Source: Artemisia argyi (taxonomy: Eukaryota > Streptophyta > Magnoliopsida > Asterales > Asteraceae). From it: a stretch of 64,000 nucleotides of DNA. The position numbers were made by a program, and so were the translations under genes. Of this stretch, positions 11,140 to 21,242 are shown piece by piece. Where the stretch lies: NCBI GenBank assembly GCA_030686995.1, contig CM060698.1, forward strand, positions 137,893,606-137,957,605. Reading direction: 5' to 3'. Numbering within the stretch: the stretch's first letter is position 1; every line of letters starts with the position of its first letter. Below the pieces are notes generated by a model, which did not search any database, was not told where the DNA came from, and saw only the letters and a program-made list of their open reading frames with translations.

Positions 11140-11890
11140 CACTGTACAAAAGATATTACACCTCAAAAGCCACGGTCATAAATAATGAAGCAAGGTATCG
11201 CATTGGCTCGTACAGCTACTCATGGGTATTAAACACCCGAACCATTATTGAGGAAGTTTTTGATCCTATCCCCATATCAATACCGTGTCACTTTAACTTT
11301 ACGGACATTCATGACCTTTACAAGCATGCAGCCATGCAGGCACAAAGAACATGCAAAGTATGAGGGTTTTCACCTTTTATGCAAACCACTAATAAACTAC
11401 CCCAATCTAAAAAATAGACGTAAGAGCCTAAGAGGATCCTTGGTAAGAAGGATCGTGTTGAAATCCTTCGAGAGTAAATAACAAGATCATACTCAGGAAG
11501 GCGCAACAAGATGGGATATTGTCATCGTACATCAATGAAGAGTAAATTTGTTTTATTACCTCTATGCATTACTAATTATATCGTGTGTCTAACATACCAA
11601 TTATATTTTAGGAAGAAGTTTATGTTATTGACATTGTGGAATCAATTTGATGAGGACGAAGGAAACACACTTTCTAGCATCATAGATACAGGACCTATGA
11701 TCTTCGGAATGAGGGTGAAAGTGACTACTTTCAACGGTACGTAAACGGAAAATGAGCCTGCCTATCCAAGAAAGAAGTTGTTGGTTTTCTGCTTGCGCCA
11801 ATTGTCACAAGTCACTGGAGGCTGAGGTCTATTGGGTAGTCACTTGTCCATCTCGTAAGCTAGAATCAAAAGTTCAGGTAAGGTAAATAA
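11140..11890 (+). pseudogene. RPA70-like single-strand DNA-binding protein fragment
   Basis: Three pieces in different frames line up as parts of a replication protein A large-subunit-like protein. They are a first OB-type segment near 11220-11350 (SYSWVLNTRTIIEEVFDPIPI...FNFTDIHDL), a second near 11625-11740 (LWNQFDEDEGNTLSSIIDTGPMIFGMRVKVTTFN) ending at a GTACGTAA donor-like site, and a zinc-finger-like piece near 11790-11880 (CANCHKSLEAEVYW..TCPS). Intron-like stretches separate them. Proteins of this type bind single-stranded DNA. Plants carry many copies, both as host paralogues and inside Helitrons. In-frame stops and missing joins make this a relic. Which of the two sources it came from is open. 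Confidence 0.5.
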
Positions 11891-12436
11891 CAATTTCAAA
11901 TTTTCAACTTCAAACTTCAAACATTTAATAGAACAACATATATATACCTCAACTAATCTTGGATAACAATATTATCTTGGTTAACAAGATATAGTATTAT
12001 GGCAAGTCTAGGATTTACTTAGTATTTAAGGATAATTAGGGCTGTAAAACGATTATGTTGAATATTATGAATATATCATTATCGGGAGAGAGATCGGCCT
12101 CTCAAAAGTTGATCACCTATCTTTATTTATCGTTGTTGTTATTTTTATCTCTTAATCGAATCCAGTTCATATCTGTTTCCAAAATCTATTGTAAAACCAC
12201 ATTATGTCAGTTGTCACGGCGTATCCATCTTGGTTTCTATGCCAACCATAGTACGCATGGGTTCGGTTCTTGATGTCAAAAGTAGCATGTCCAAAATTAG
12301 CTTCTCTGTAAGCTGATTATTCGGGTTGAGGCTCCGTCATGCTACAACAACATAAAAAAAAATGTCAAGTTAGTTTAAAAACATATGCATATGTGTGTTT
12401 TCGATTATATTGTAAAACCACATTATGTCAAGTTGT
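11891..12436. other. Unassigned AT-rich sequence with a 22-bp direct repeat
   Basis: No gene seen. A 22-base phrase starting ATTGTAAAACCACATTATG occurs at 12188-12209 and again at 12409-12430, the second copy ending just before the Gypsy-family LTR fragment begins. The repeat may mark a deletion or duplication joint. Confidence 0.5.
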
Positions 12437-13116
12437 TGGGTGATTGTTAATCGATGTTAGACTTAAGAAAACTGGCTAATCTCCTATTCGATAACTTGCT
12501 TGAACGTCTTAAGAAACATGAATCGGATGTGTACTATGATTTTAATGGTTGTATTTAATGCATAAGTGACTATTAAGGAGGTCATGGTAAGGATACTTAA
12601 CGTGTCGCCATAGGAAGAGATAGAAGCTTATAAAGTTGGGGAAGATCGTACACGGCCCCACAATTGGTATTAAGGAATGCAACCCGTCACCCACGCAATT
12701 GTAACAAGCTTATTAATCAATAGAGGATAACTAGGGAGTAATGAAATCTAAGTAAACACGTTTTCTCCATATATAGTTTTCACATTTTATTTTATTGTTA
12801 TTTTATTTTTATTGCATTAGTAGTTATTTGGGTTAGTTGACTAGCAACTAATTCCGCCCTTCTTCCAAATACCCGAGAATTTTATTTGCTTTCCATAAAA
12901 TATAAAAAATCCTAAAAGAATCATCCATCACCTCTAGACCTAGTTAGATTAATTTCAATCCTAGCGAACACTATTCCCTGTGAAGAACGATCAATCCCCT
13001 GGTACTTGCCACTTCACTATACTACATCGGTCAGGTACACTGCCTGGTGGGGATTGTAAGCTTCTCAAGATCCCTTGAGAAGTAAAACTTTCGTGTTGAC
13101 CACAATCCGCACATCA
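12437..13116 (-). mobile_element. Truncated LTR of the Gypsy-A family, reversed
   Basis: Read on the minus strand from 13116 it begins TGATGTGCGG and follows the Gypsy-A LTR: the twin GGGATCT..GAGAAGCTTACAA block, CACCAGGCAGTGTACCTGA, GGGGATTGATCGTTC, and on to CAGTTTTCTTAAG..CTAACAT. Similarity stops near 12437, roughly halfway through the 1.4-kb LTR. It is clearly more diverged than the two Gypsy-A LTRs and faces the other way. At 13116 it joins Copia-B coding sequence, so it inserted into Copia-B or was brought there by rearrangement. Confidence 0.75.
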
Positions 13117-13258
13117 GCAACATAGCAGGTAACAAAGGCTTATGCACCCCACTAAAATTGGATTTCATTGTAGCAAATAACTTTGCAGTCAATTTTGCAA
13201 TGGGCCTATGTGTTTTGTCTTGGGTCTCAATGCCTAAAATAATCTGTAGGTACCTAGG
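13117..13258 (-). pseudogene. Copia-B auxiliary domain, downstream piece
   Basis: Minus-strand translation gives YLQIILGIETQDKTHR, then AKLTAKLFATMKSNFSGVHKPL. This continues the auxiliary protein whose N-terminal part lies at 31093-31674, on the far side of Gypsy-A. The two pieces are separated exactly by Gypsy-A and its CTAGG duplication, so they were contiguous before that insertion. The end at 13116 abuts the reversed LTR fragment. Confidence 0.75.
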
Positions 13259-14664
13259 TGATGCATGGGAATCGCAACAGGCTTTACCTCTCGAGGGATC
13301 TCGAGAAGCTTACAACCCCCACCAGGCAGTGTACCTGATCGTTGTAGTATAGTATAGTGACAAGTACCGGGGGATTGATCGTTCAGCTTAGGAATAGTGT
13401 CGCTAGGATTAGATAGATTAAATACTAGTTCTAAAGGTGAGGGATGATTATTTTTGTATTTTTATATTTTTTAGAAAGCAAGTAAAATCTCGGGGTTTGA
13501 AGGATTTGGGAGGAATTAGTTGCTAATCAACTAACCCAATACTAAGATGCAATCAAAATAAAATACTAGAAATGAAAATAAGCTAAATTATACTAAAGTT
13601 GTGAGTAGTAATTGGAGAAAATGTGTTTACTTAGATTTCATTACTCCTTAGACATCTTTTACACGTTAATTACTTGTTATAATTGCATGGATGACAGATC
13701 GAATTCCTTAATATCATTCATGGGGTGGCACACATAACTCCCCAATTCTATGAGCTCTTATCTCCTCCTACACCATGCCCAGCACAACTATAGGGATTGT
13801 AAACAGTGGCTCATGCATTAAATACAACCAATAAGGACCTAGTGCGCCTCGGTTCATGTTTCTTAAGACGTTCAAGCATGTTACCAAATAGAGATCTGCC
13901 AGTTTTCTTAAGCCTAACATATAAATCATTCATCCAAGACAAGAATAAACAAGTAATCAACACATAATTAACATCTAGGTTTCATTAGATCTAAGCAAAC
14001 ACAAGATAGATCTAGCCTAGCATGATAGAATTAAGACAAAAACAAGATATAGACAACCAACACATAGACATATTGATTGAATTAAAGGAACACTTATCTT
14101 GATTAAACATGCAAGGTATCAAGGGTTTGGAACCCTTGAAAAACCTGTAAAGTTACACCAAAATCGTACTTAGGGTTTCTCCCCAAAACTTCTCTCTAAT
14201 GTGAGAAAATTAGAAAACTATATATATAAAAATAGGTCTGACGGCGTCAAGACAAACATTGTGACGCCGTCACCTCGCCGCCAAAACTCTTCTCGGACTG
14301 CCTTGATCTACATTTGACGCCGTCAAGACCAAATCATTTCCAGGCCGTCATGACTCTTTTACTCTTGACGCCCTTCCTTCGTGACGCCGTCAAATCTGTA
14401 CTGGGTCGTCATGGACTTCTGCTCTTGACGCCGTCAGAGAATTGCTCTTGACGCCGTCACCTACTGTTCCCAGCATGGAAAATTAAGACTTTGGCATTTT
14501 CTTCACTTTTATGCTCCAAAACGTCCGAATTGCTTCCTTTTCCAGATTTCTCTCCCAAAGTACCTAAAATCACAAAAGGAACGATTTAGGGCAATATTTG
14601 ATCAAATAAATTCGGATTCGGGCTTAAATGACCCCCTAAAAATGGATCATTTTTTGCCTCATCA
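13259..14664 (-). repeat. Gypsy-A 3' LTR
   Basis: 1406 bp, opening TGATGCATGGGAATCGC and closing GCCTCATCA on the plus strand. It has the same length as the partner LTR, apart from compensating single-base indels. It contains the TGACGCCGTCA array (about 14239-14460), a TATA-like ATATATATA run near 14220, and a perfect hairpin CAAGGGTTTGGAACCCTTG at 14120-14138. Confidence 0.93.
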
Positions 14665-15265
14665 TATACCCTTACACTTGAGGTTTGCTTGTCCTCAAGC
14701 AAATGCGCTTTTATTCTACTCAAAAGACAAGTTAGGGGTCATTTAACACTAATATAAAAGTAATTACAACAAATAATCGTTCCACTAAAGACCAATAGAC
14801 AAGCACGGAGGTCATACACAAGCACCTCACAAATAGTGTTTAGATACTCACATCTCTCGGGTGTAATAAAGTGTAAATTACAATATGGAAACGGAAGATA
14901 TCTCTCACTACCTGTCATAGCAAAATAGATTACCATTGGCTTGGGAAAGGATCAAACCTCCACCACATGGCGTAAGCACCTAGGATAAAGTATCAAATAG
15001 GTCTTTTAAAGGGTTGTAACGTTAGGTATAGGGATATGAAATACACGGTTTTGTTGGATAAAGGAAGTTTTACTGGTGGCGAGTTAACAAACTTAGTTAA
15101 TTACATGTACAATATTGCGTTGCTAAGCCAAGACTAGACTCGACTTAAGCTAATAAATGAAAAATAACAAAAACATAAAATGAACATAGAATAAAAAGGG
15201 ATGGTAGTCCGTATGTTTTTTCTCTTTTTCTTTTTCTATTTTTTTTTCTTTTTCTTGATTTTTTC

Positions 15266-15309
<44 letters not shown>

Positions 15310-17042
15310 ATACACTCTTACCCTACCATCCAAAATAATACATCATAGGGAATGAACATTTCCCTTACACTTGAATTTTTACATACTTTACATTAAACTA
15401 ATCTAATGACTCGAATTAAGATTAACGTACATATGGGGGTAATAAATGATGTTCTTCCCCATTACTCCATAAAATAAGTACTTACCCAATCGTCCCAAAA
15501 CAATATGTACAAGGATATGACTCGACTTAGCAACCATGTAATCAATTAGAAAGTTAACTTAGAGTTTAACAAATAACAATAATGCACTAAAAATGAGCGC
15601 ATACACGGAAGGCTAAGGCGATTTGGTTGTACATTTAAGTGGGGTGTAACAAATTCTTCCTTTAAGTAAGATGCTTAAAGTTAGAAACGAAAAGATAGGC
15701 TCGGAGGGGTGTACTAGGGGTTTCGTGTACTAAAAATGAGTACAACGCTAAGGGTGTGGGAAAAATTAGTTGACTTAAGTAGTCAAGTAATATGACTTAA
15801 ATGGTCAAGTAATTATGATACGGGTTTAACACAAGGGTGATCCTAATGCCTCTTATCATGTAGTAAATCCTACCACACGAATGTAGTCTCACTAGCGGTC
15901 TTGGGATGCATCACTAACGCAAGTTCTAGAATCTAAATGCTACCGGTACACTCATAAGCACTAATAATGAATGCTTTTCCTATCAAATCTAAAGGCGAAC
16001 CTCACATATTTGGGTGGAAAATTTTTCTGAATATACGGTTATGTGCTAGTCATACAATCTCCTATCCTTGAGACGCTTGCTATGGCTAAAGTTTCACTCC
16101 TAAATGTTGTAAAAAATTTTAAATTTGGCGCTAAAATTGCACTAACAAGTATTTCTCATAGTTTTATTACACATCTACCATTAAACAAAACAAACTCAAG
16201 CGAAAGTGCATATGTAAGGTATCATCTTTTTACCCTCCCCTTACACTTAAGATGAACATTGTCCTCAATGTTCAAGTAAAGAATGTAAAAGTGAAAAAGT
16301 AAAGAGAATGAAATCAAATACTCCCCTGATTCGCTCGGTATGGATAATTAGGTGGCAAGGTTAAATCTTCCTCCAAGAAAATGAATAATCAAAGCTTCCC
16401 TTCCAAAATATAAATCATCTTCTTGTCATACATAACCTGTAAAACCTGACAAAATAGACAAGACAACCTCGCGTAAAATCGGCGGCATTCTATATAAGTT
16501 ACTAAATCCTAGAAAACAAGATAAGATATAATGCTTGTGGAATGAAGTTTGCAGATCTCCTGGAGATTATAAAACTTAATAATTCACAAAAACCATAAGA
16601 CTCCGTTAGAAAAACAAAACCGGTAAAATTTCCAGATTTTTACACCTGACGCCGTCAAGAGTAAACTCCTGACGCCGTCAGAATTGACCTGTAGAAATCC
16701 TTATGTTAAGTTTCCGGAAAATTTCTGGAAAAACTTGGTCCTACTTCCTGGACAATCCTGCAAAACTTCATTATGACTCAATACAAGCATTTGACTCTAA
16801 CAAATATGAATACACATGTTCATTTAATATTGTGGAGAATCATGATCGGTTTGTTTCTTAAAAACATATTTGGGGTTTCCCCTTACACTTATCTTTTGCA
16901 AAAATACTTTTAGGTGGAGTTAAGACTAGGCCGAAACAACAAAGTAAAGTATTTCCACTATTTAGTTTAGAAACATGATCAACCAACAATAAAAATTAAG
17001 CATGCATACGGAAGCAAATAACAAACAAACAAATAAAATCAC
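14665..17042 (-). other. Gypsy-A internal region, 3' non-coding part
   Basis: No protein of meaningful length. On the minus strand, the segment next to the 3' LTR reads GAGGACAAGCAAACCTCAAG followed by TGTAAGGGTATA: the conserved pre-LTR motif of plant Ty3/Gypsy elements plus a purine tract. The AAGTGTAAGGGG phrase recurs near 16235 (with GAGGACAATGTTCATCTTAAG before it) and near 16880. A 41-base T run lies at about 15267-15307, with a pyrimidine-rich lead-in. Two TGACGCCGTCA copies occur at about 16647 and 16670. Copia-A is inserted at 17042. Confidence 0.75.
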
Positions 17043-17416
17043 TGTTAGGAATACAAATATTCCTATAAAAGTCTCGGTCACCTAATGATTGTAATAGCAT
17101 TAAGTTAGCTCGTAGTTAGTTTGTTTATTAGTTAATTAGTATTAGATTAAGTAACACCGTAGAAGAAGGAACAGGTCTTTACCCACTGTATGCCTGATCC
17201 ACAGCCTGGGAGTGGGCGTAATATTGTAACTATAAATACCCCTCTCCACATGTGGAGAGGGTTGGACCTTTCATTACAAGCTAATACACTTTCATATTTC
17301 TCTCAAAGGCTCCCAACTCCCATCTCTTTCTCTCTCTAACATCTCTCTAGAATTCATCCCATATTCGATCCATAATCACAAGAACCATACGTGTTAATCA
17401 TTATGAGTATCTTACA
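17043..17416 (+). repeat. Copia-A 5' LTR with TATA box and palindrome
   Basis: 374 bp, TGTTAGGA to CTTACA. A TATA box, CTATAAATA, lies at about 17230-17238. The perfect 20-bp palindrome CCTCTCCACATGTGGAGAGG follows at 17241-17260, where transcription should begin. A pyrimidine-rich CTCTTTCTCTCTC tract lies downstream. Confidence 0.93.
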
Positions 17417-17418
17417 AT

Positions 17419-17432
17419 TGGTATCAAGAGCC
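17419..17432 (+). other. Copia-A primer binding site (initiator Met tRNA type)
   Basis: TGGTATCAAGAGCC lies two bases after the LTR end. Copia elements use the 3' end of initiator methionine tRNA as primer, with a site of the form TGGTATCAGAGC. Here an extra A is present in the middle. Confidence 0.85.
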
Positions 17433-19127
17433 ATGGTTTCACCTTGGGATTGTTTATTTTCGGATTTCTAGTTTGGTTCTTCTAGTTTCTTTTGGTTCGA
17501 ATAATAATCTTTGGATTTACCATAGTTTGAATGTGTTTGTGAATTTATTTGGGATACTTTTGCTCTTTTATGTTTTGAAGTCGTTTATGAGTGTTCGAAT
17601 AGTAATATTGGGTGCATTCGAATTTTTTTTTGGTTTGATTCTTCATTGCGGTTTACTTATTCCTTGAATATAAGACAAACTGACATAGTGGTTAACTCAT
17701 TTTGGGTGTTTGCTAGTTCGGGTATAAGACAAATAACAAAGAAAGTGACTGTTTTGTCATTTGGTCATTTGGTCTTGCGTTTGAAAGTTGCGGTTATCTT
17801 CTGTTTGATTTAAGCTGCGGTTCCATTTATTTATTTCTTGTGGTTAGCTCATTTTTGTCTGCGGTTACTCAAGTTTGCGTTTATCTTTCTTTTAGCGGTT
17901 TTTTGTTGAGGTTAACTCTGATCATCTTGCGGTTAATGAGTTTGCCGTTAGTAAGAAGTTGCGGTTAATATTTTTTTTGCGGTTACCTTGTTTTGATTTA
18001 GGCAGCGGCTAAAACACGTTATATCAAGTTAAACTTCATCTAATCCTAACCCACTCGACCTTCATCAATATTTCCATTCGGTCTCAGTTAACAAGAAAAG
18101 AAAAGAATTCAAGATCTCAGTTATCTCGCTTGCTATCAATAATTCGTACAAATACTTTAACAACAAGAGACTAACATCATCATAGATCTACTTTAGAAAT
18201 CAAACTTGTTAATTTTCGAGCACCATAAAGAAGGAGCAAGAAACCAATCTGCCTTTTACTCGCTCTTTAATACAGACTAAAAGAAAGACGAATACAAGAA
18301 AAGGAAATAGATAGATCTCAGTCTTCTCTTCATCGTGTGGTTCATCAAACGATAAGACCTCAATAGATATTAACACGAAAGAGAAACAACATCACAGATC
18401 GTTTCAATGCTTAACATCTTTTTTAATATACGAAAATTGAAAAGATAGATCAAAACAAAGTTGTTTCACCTCCTTTTCCTTTCGGTTTACCAATAACGAA
18501 CAAAACCAATCTCTGAAAGCAAGATATCAAAGGGACGAATCAGTTACTTGGTTTTGGGTAGCTGTGTTCTGTTGATTAAAGAGAGGCGAGATGAAATTAT
18601 TGTTGTGACTGCGTATATTTTTTTTCAACAAGTGGGATTAGGGTTAAGTGAGTGGTTAAGTGGTTCATTATATTACGAATTTTTAGGGTGAACTCATTTT
18701 TTTGATTTGGGCCGTGTAATATATGTGTATCAAAATTGGGCCTCAGATTTTGAATTGTTACGTAGTGGGCCGCGTGGAGTGATTATTCATCAAGCGACGA
18801 GATTTTTGTGAGCTGAAGTGTTGTGTTAATATTGATCCACCGTGTTTTGTGTGTGCTCCAAGAATCCGAGATTGTATATTTGCTTGGGTTGTGATATCTT
18901 TAAGTTGATTGGATATTACTACAGGATTTATTCGGATTTCAAACCACGAACATTGCTTCAAATTCACTGTGACTGGTCCTATTCACCACTCAAACTCGCT
19001 TCAACTATATATTATCAAATCTTCGGTGCTTCACGGTTTCTTTTGTTGACTTTAGTAAAATCCCTAGAAAGAATCATTTCTCGGTTTAAGTCACTAAAGC
19101 TGTAAAATCCCGTTTGAAGACTTTGAG
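17433..19127 (+). other. Copia-A leader, non-coding
   Basis: About 1.7 kb from primer site to gag start. Short frames (for example 17473-17667 and 18842-19105) have no recognisable content. Between about 17740 and 18010 the phrase GCGGTTA or a one-base variant occurs around ten times at irregular spacing. Long leaders are usual in this type of element and may hold packaging signals, but none can be identified by eye. Confidence 0.6.
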
Positions 19128-21188
19128 ATGTCGACAGCTTCAGACGACATTCGAGCAGCAAGATCCGATACTTATCCTCCTATACCGTCGATTACTGATA
19201 GTTGCATTGAATGTTTTCGATCACTCCATTCACATCTCAAGGTTCTCTTTGTAAAACCTGGATACTTGGGAGGATATAGACGTGCATTCGTGACACTCTT
19301 TGGACATGACATTGAGTCATTCACCATCACAATGACCCTGTACTTGGATCAGCTGCAACAACAAATGGACATAGCAGATTTCTCTGAAAGCTGCTCCACT
19401 GCAGCATACGGTGTGATCAACAACCAACTCCAAGCGTTCATTGATTCACGATTCACTGAGGAGTATGATCATGAGAGTCAAATGACGAAAAAGGGCTTTG
19501 CTACTCATACGGGAATTGAAGTTGACGTGTTCAGAGTCACACTACTCCAACTCATGGGTAATGTGAAGGAGTACATTATGGAAAGAGCAAAGCATGAACC
19601 CAAGTATGAAGACAAAGTGATGGCATGTCAGGTGCAATTATGTGATGGTAGTGTGGATTCGGGCAAAGCATCGAATGCTGGGTCAGTTGTCACCGAAGGC
19701 AGTGGATCAGAGACTGAAAAGCTTGACACAACGAACAGTTCAATGACTCTTACACGTGATGTGGATGCATACATCAGACCGGTAAATGAACATGTGTCAT
19801 GTGCTAAGGTACTCGAACTGTGTAATATGGTTGATGAACAAAAGATTCCTGACAAAGTACAACCGACAAACGATGTCGATTCAGATGTTGTTGACATGGG
19901 AAATAGCAATGTTGACCCATGTGAACAACATATGAAACACAACGAAGTGTCTGTTGTACAATGTAGTGCATCTTCTGTTTTAAATGATGATTGTGTGTTG
20001 CATGAGAACACTGCCTATAACCCTGATGACTCCTTGACCACTAGATTTAATATCCTTAAGGATCAGGTGGCAATGTATGAACAACGTGCTAGATTTGAAC
20101 TCACTGGACGTGAGCAGAACATGGAATGGCAAATGCGTGCATACATATCTGAAAATAATCTTAAGCGAGAAACATTGAAAAAGGAGTTACAATCTTTGCA
20201 AAAACAACTGGATCAAACTGTTAAACAAAAACAAGAGATTCAAAAGGGTTTTAACACACTCAAACATGATTTCAAAGAGAAGGAAACAAAACTCCTAAAT
20301 GATTTCTCTAGTCTTAAAATGCTAAAAAATAAACTTGAGGATAAGTTATACACGCAAGGCCAAACCATTCAAACTGCTCAAATGATGCATAAACATAGGA
20401 AGTTGAGTGATGATCATAGTGAGAAGGATTCTACTAAGCCAAAAACCAATTTCCTTAGAATCGGTATAGGTGCACAACCGACATTATTTGATGCTAACAT
20501 TATGCTTGAGCCTAATCATGCCCCTCCTAATGCTACATCCGATGATGAGGGCAATGAGATAGAAGATAGAACCAGAGAAAAACTAGCTGAGAAATTAAAG
20601 GATCCCCTGTGCATAGCTAATAAAATCTTGTACAATTATGATTACTCTGAAGATAATCAATTAGCTGTCTTTGTCCCACAAAAGAAATTTACACCAGAGC
20701 AAGTCTTCTGGAACATAGACATAGAAAAGATGAAAGCTAAAAGAGTTGTAGGTAACACACGCACTATGTTTAGAATTGCTCACCCAACTGCCTACCCCCT
20801 GAACACACCTAGGCACCTTGTACCTTTCACTCTTCCCACACAATGTAATACTCTGATTGGGCTGTATGTGCTAGGTCAATTGTTCAATGACTTTGAGAAA
20901 ACCTGTAAAATAAGAATTACACCTACAGGGATTACAGAAGGGGAAAGAGGTTTTGAGCAAACAAAACAATGTTACCTAACTGAAGTCATGCCATTTTTCA
21001 AACTTCTCAAAGAACATTTTGAGGGCCTTAAAAATACCATTAATGATGATGTGACTCAAATGAAAAAGGTTTTTAAAGATGTGGAAAATGAGGGTAAACA
21101 ATTGGCAATTGATCTTAAATGCAGTGAAATTGAGAGGAAAAATATTTTCATCATGAATGAGAATTTGATTGCTAAATGTATTGCATAG
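19128..21188 (+). CDS. Copia-A gag-like polyprotein, N-terminal part (686 aa)
   Basis: An ATG at 19128 opens a long frame ending in TAG at 21186-21188. The N-terminal 150 residues hold an SRFTEEYDHESQ...THTGIEV block that I associate with gag-like proteins of Asteraceae Copia elements. A polar, low-complexity middle follows, then a coiled-coil-rich stretch (about residues 330-430, many Lys/Glu/Gln), a folded-looking segment (about 520-610, FVPQKKFTPEQVFWNID and LNTPRHLVPF), and more helix. The next frame (21243-22913) is in the same register with no other stop between. The TAG is therefore either a single nonsense change or a readthrough point splitting one roughly 1260-residue product. Its role would be particle and RNA assembly. 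No zinc knuckle is present in this part. Confidence 0.75.
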   Translation: MSTASDDIRAARSDTYPPIPSITDSCIECFRSLHSHLKVLFVKPGYLGGYRRAFVTLFGHDIESFTITMTLYLDQLQQQMDIADFSESCSTAAYGVINNQLQAFIDSRFTEEYDHESQMTKKGFATHTGIEVDVFRVTLLQLMGNVKEYIMERAKHEPKYEDKVMACQVQLCDGSVDSGKASNAGSVVTEGSGSETEKLDTTNSSMTLTRDVDAYIRPVNEHVSCAKVLELCNMVDEQKIPDKVQPTNDVDSDVVDMGNSNVDPCEQHMKHNEVSVVQCSASSVLNDDCVLHENTAYNPDDSLTTRFNILKDQVAMYEQRARFELTGREQNMEWQMRAYISENNLKRETLKKELQSLQKQLDQTVKQKQEIQKGFNTLKHDFKEKETKLLNDFSSLKMLKNKLEDKLYTQGQTIQTAQMMHKHRKLSDDHSEKDSTKPKTNFLRIGIGAQPTLFDANIMLEPNHAPPNATSDDEGNEIEDRTREKLAEKLKDPLCIANKILYNYDYSEDNQLAVFVPQKKFTPEQVFWNIDIEKMKAKRVVGNTRTMFRIAHPTAYPLNTPRHLVPFTLPTQCNTLIGLYVLGQLFNDFEKTCKIRITPTGITEGERGFEQTKQCYLTEVMPFFKLLKEHFEGLKNTINDDVTQMKKVFKDVENEGKQLAIDLKCSEIERKNIFIMNENLIAKCIA

Positions 21189-21242
21189 GATGTATTTTAT
21201 ATTGCTACTGATTCTACGTTATCTGCCTGCCAATTTCATGAG

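Noticed and set aside
15145..15333. Lys-rich minus-strand frame
   Set aside because: Produced by the T run at about 15267-15307 in the Gypsy-A non-coding region.
17219..17238. tRNA or other small RNA genes
   Set aside because: Primer sites resembling tRNA ends (17419, 36265, 36849, 46701, 57070) are short and isolated; no cloverleaf is present anywhere I looked.
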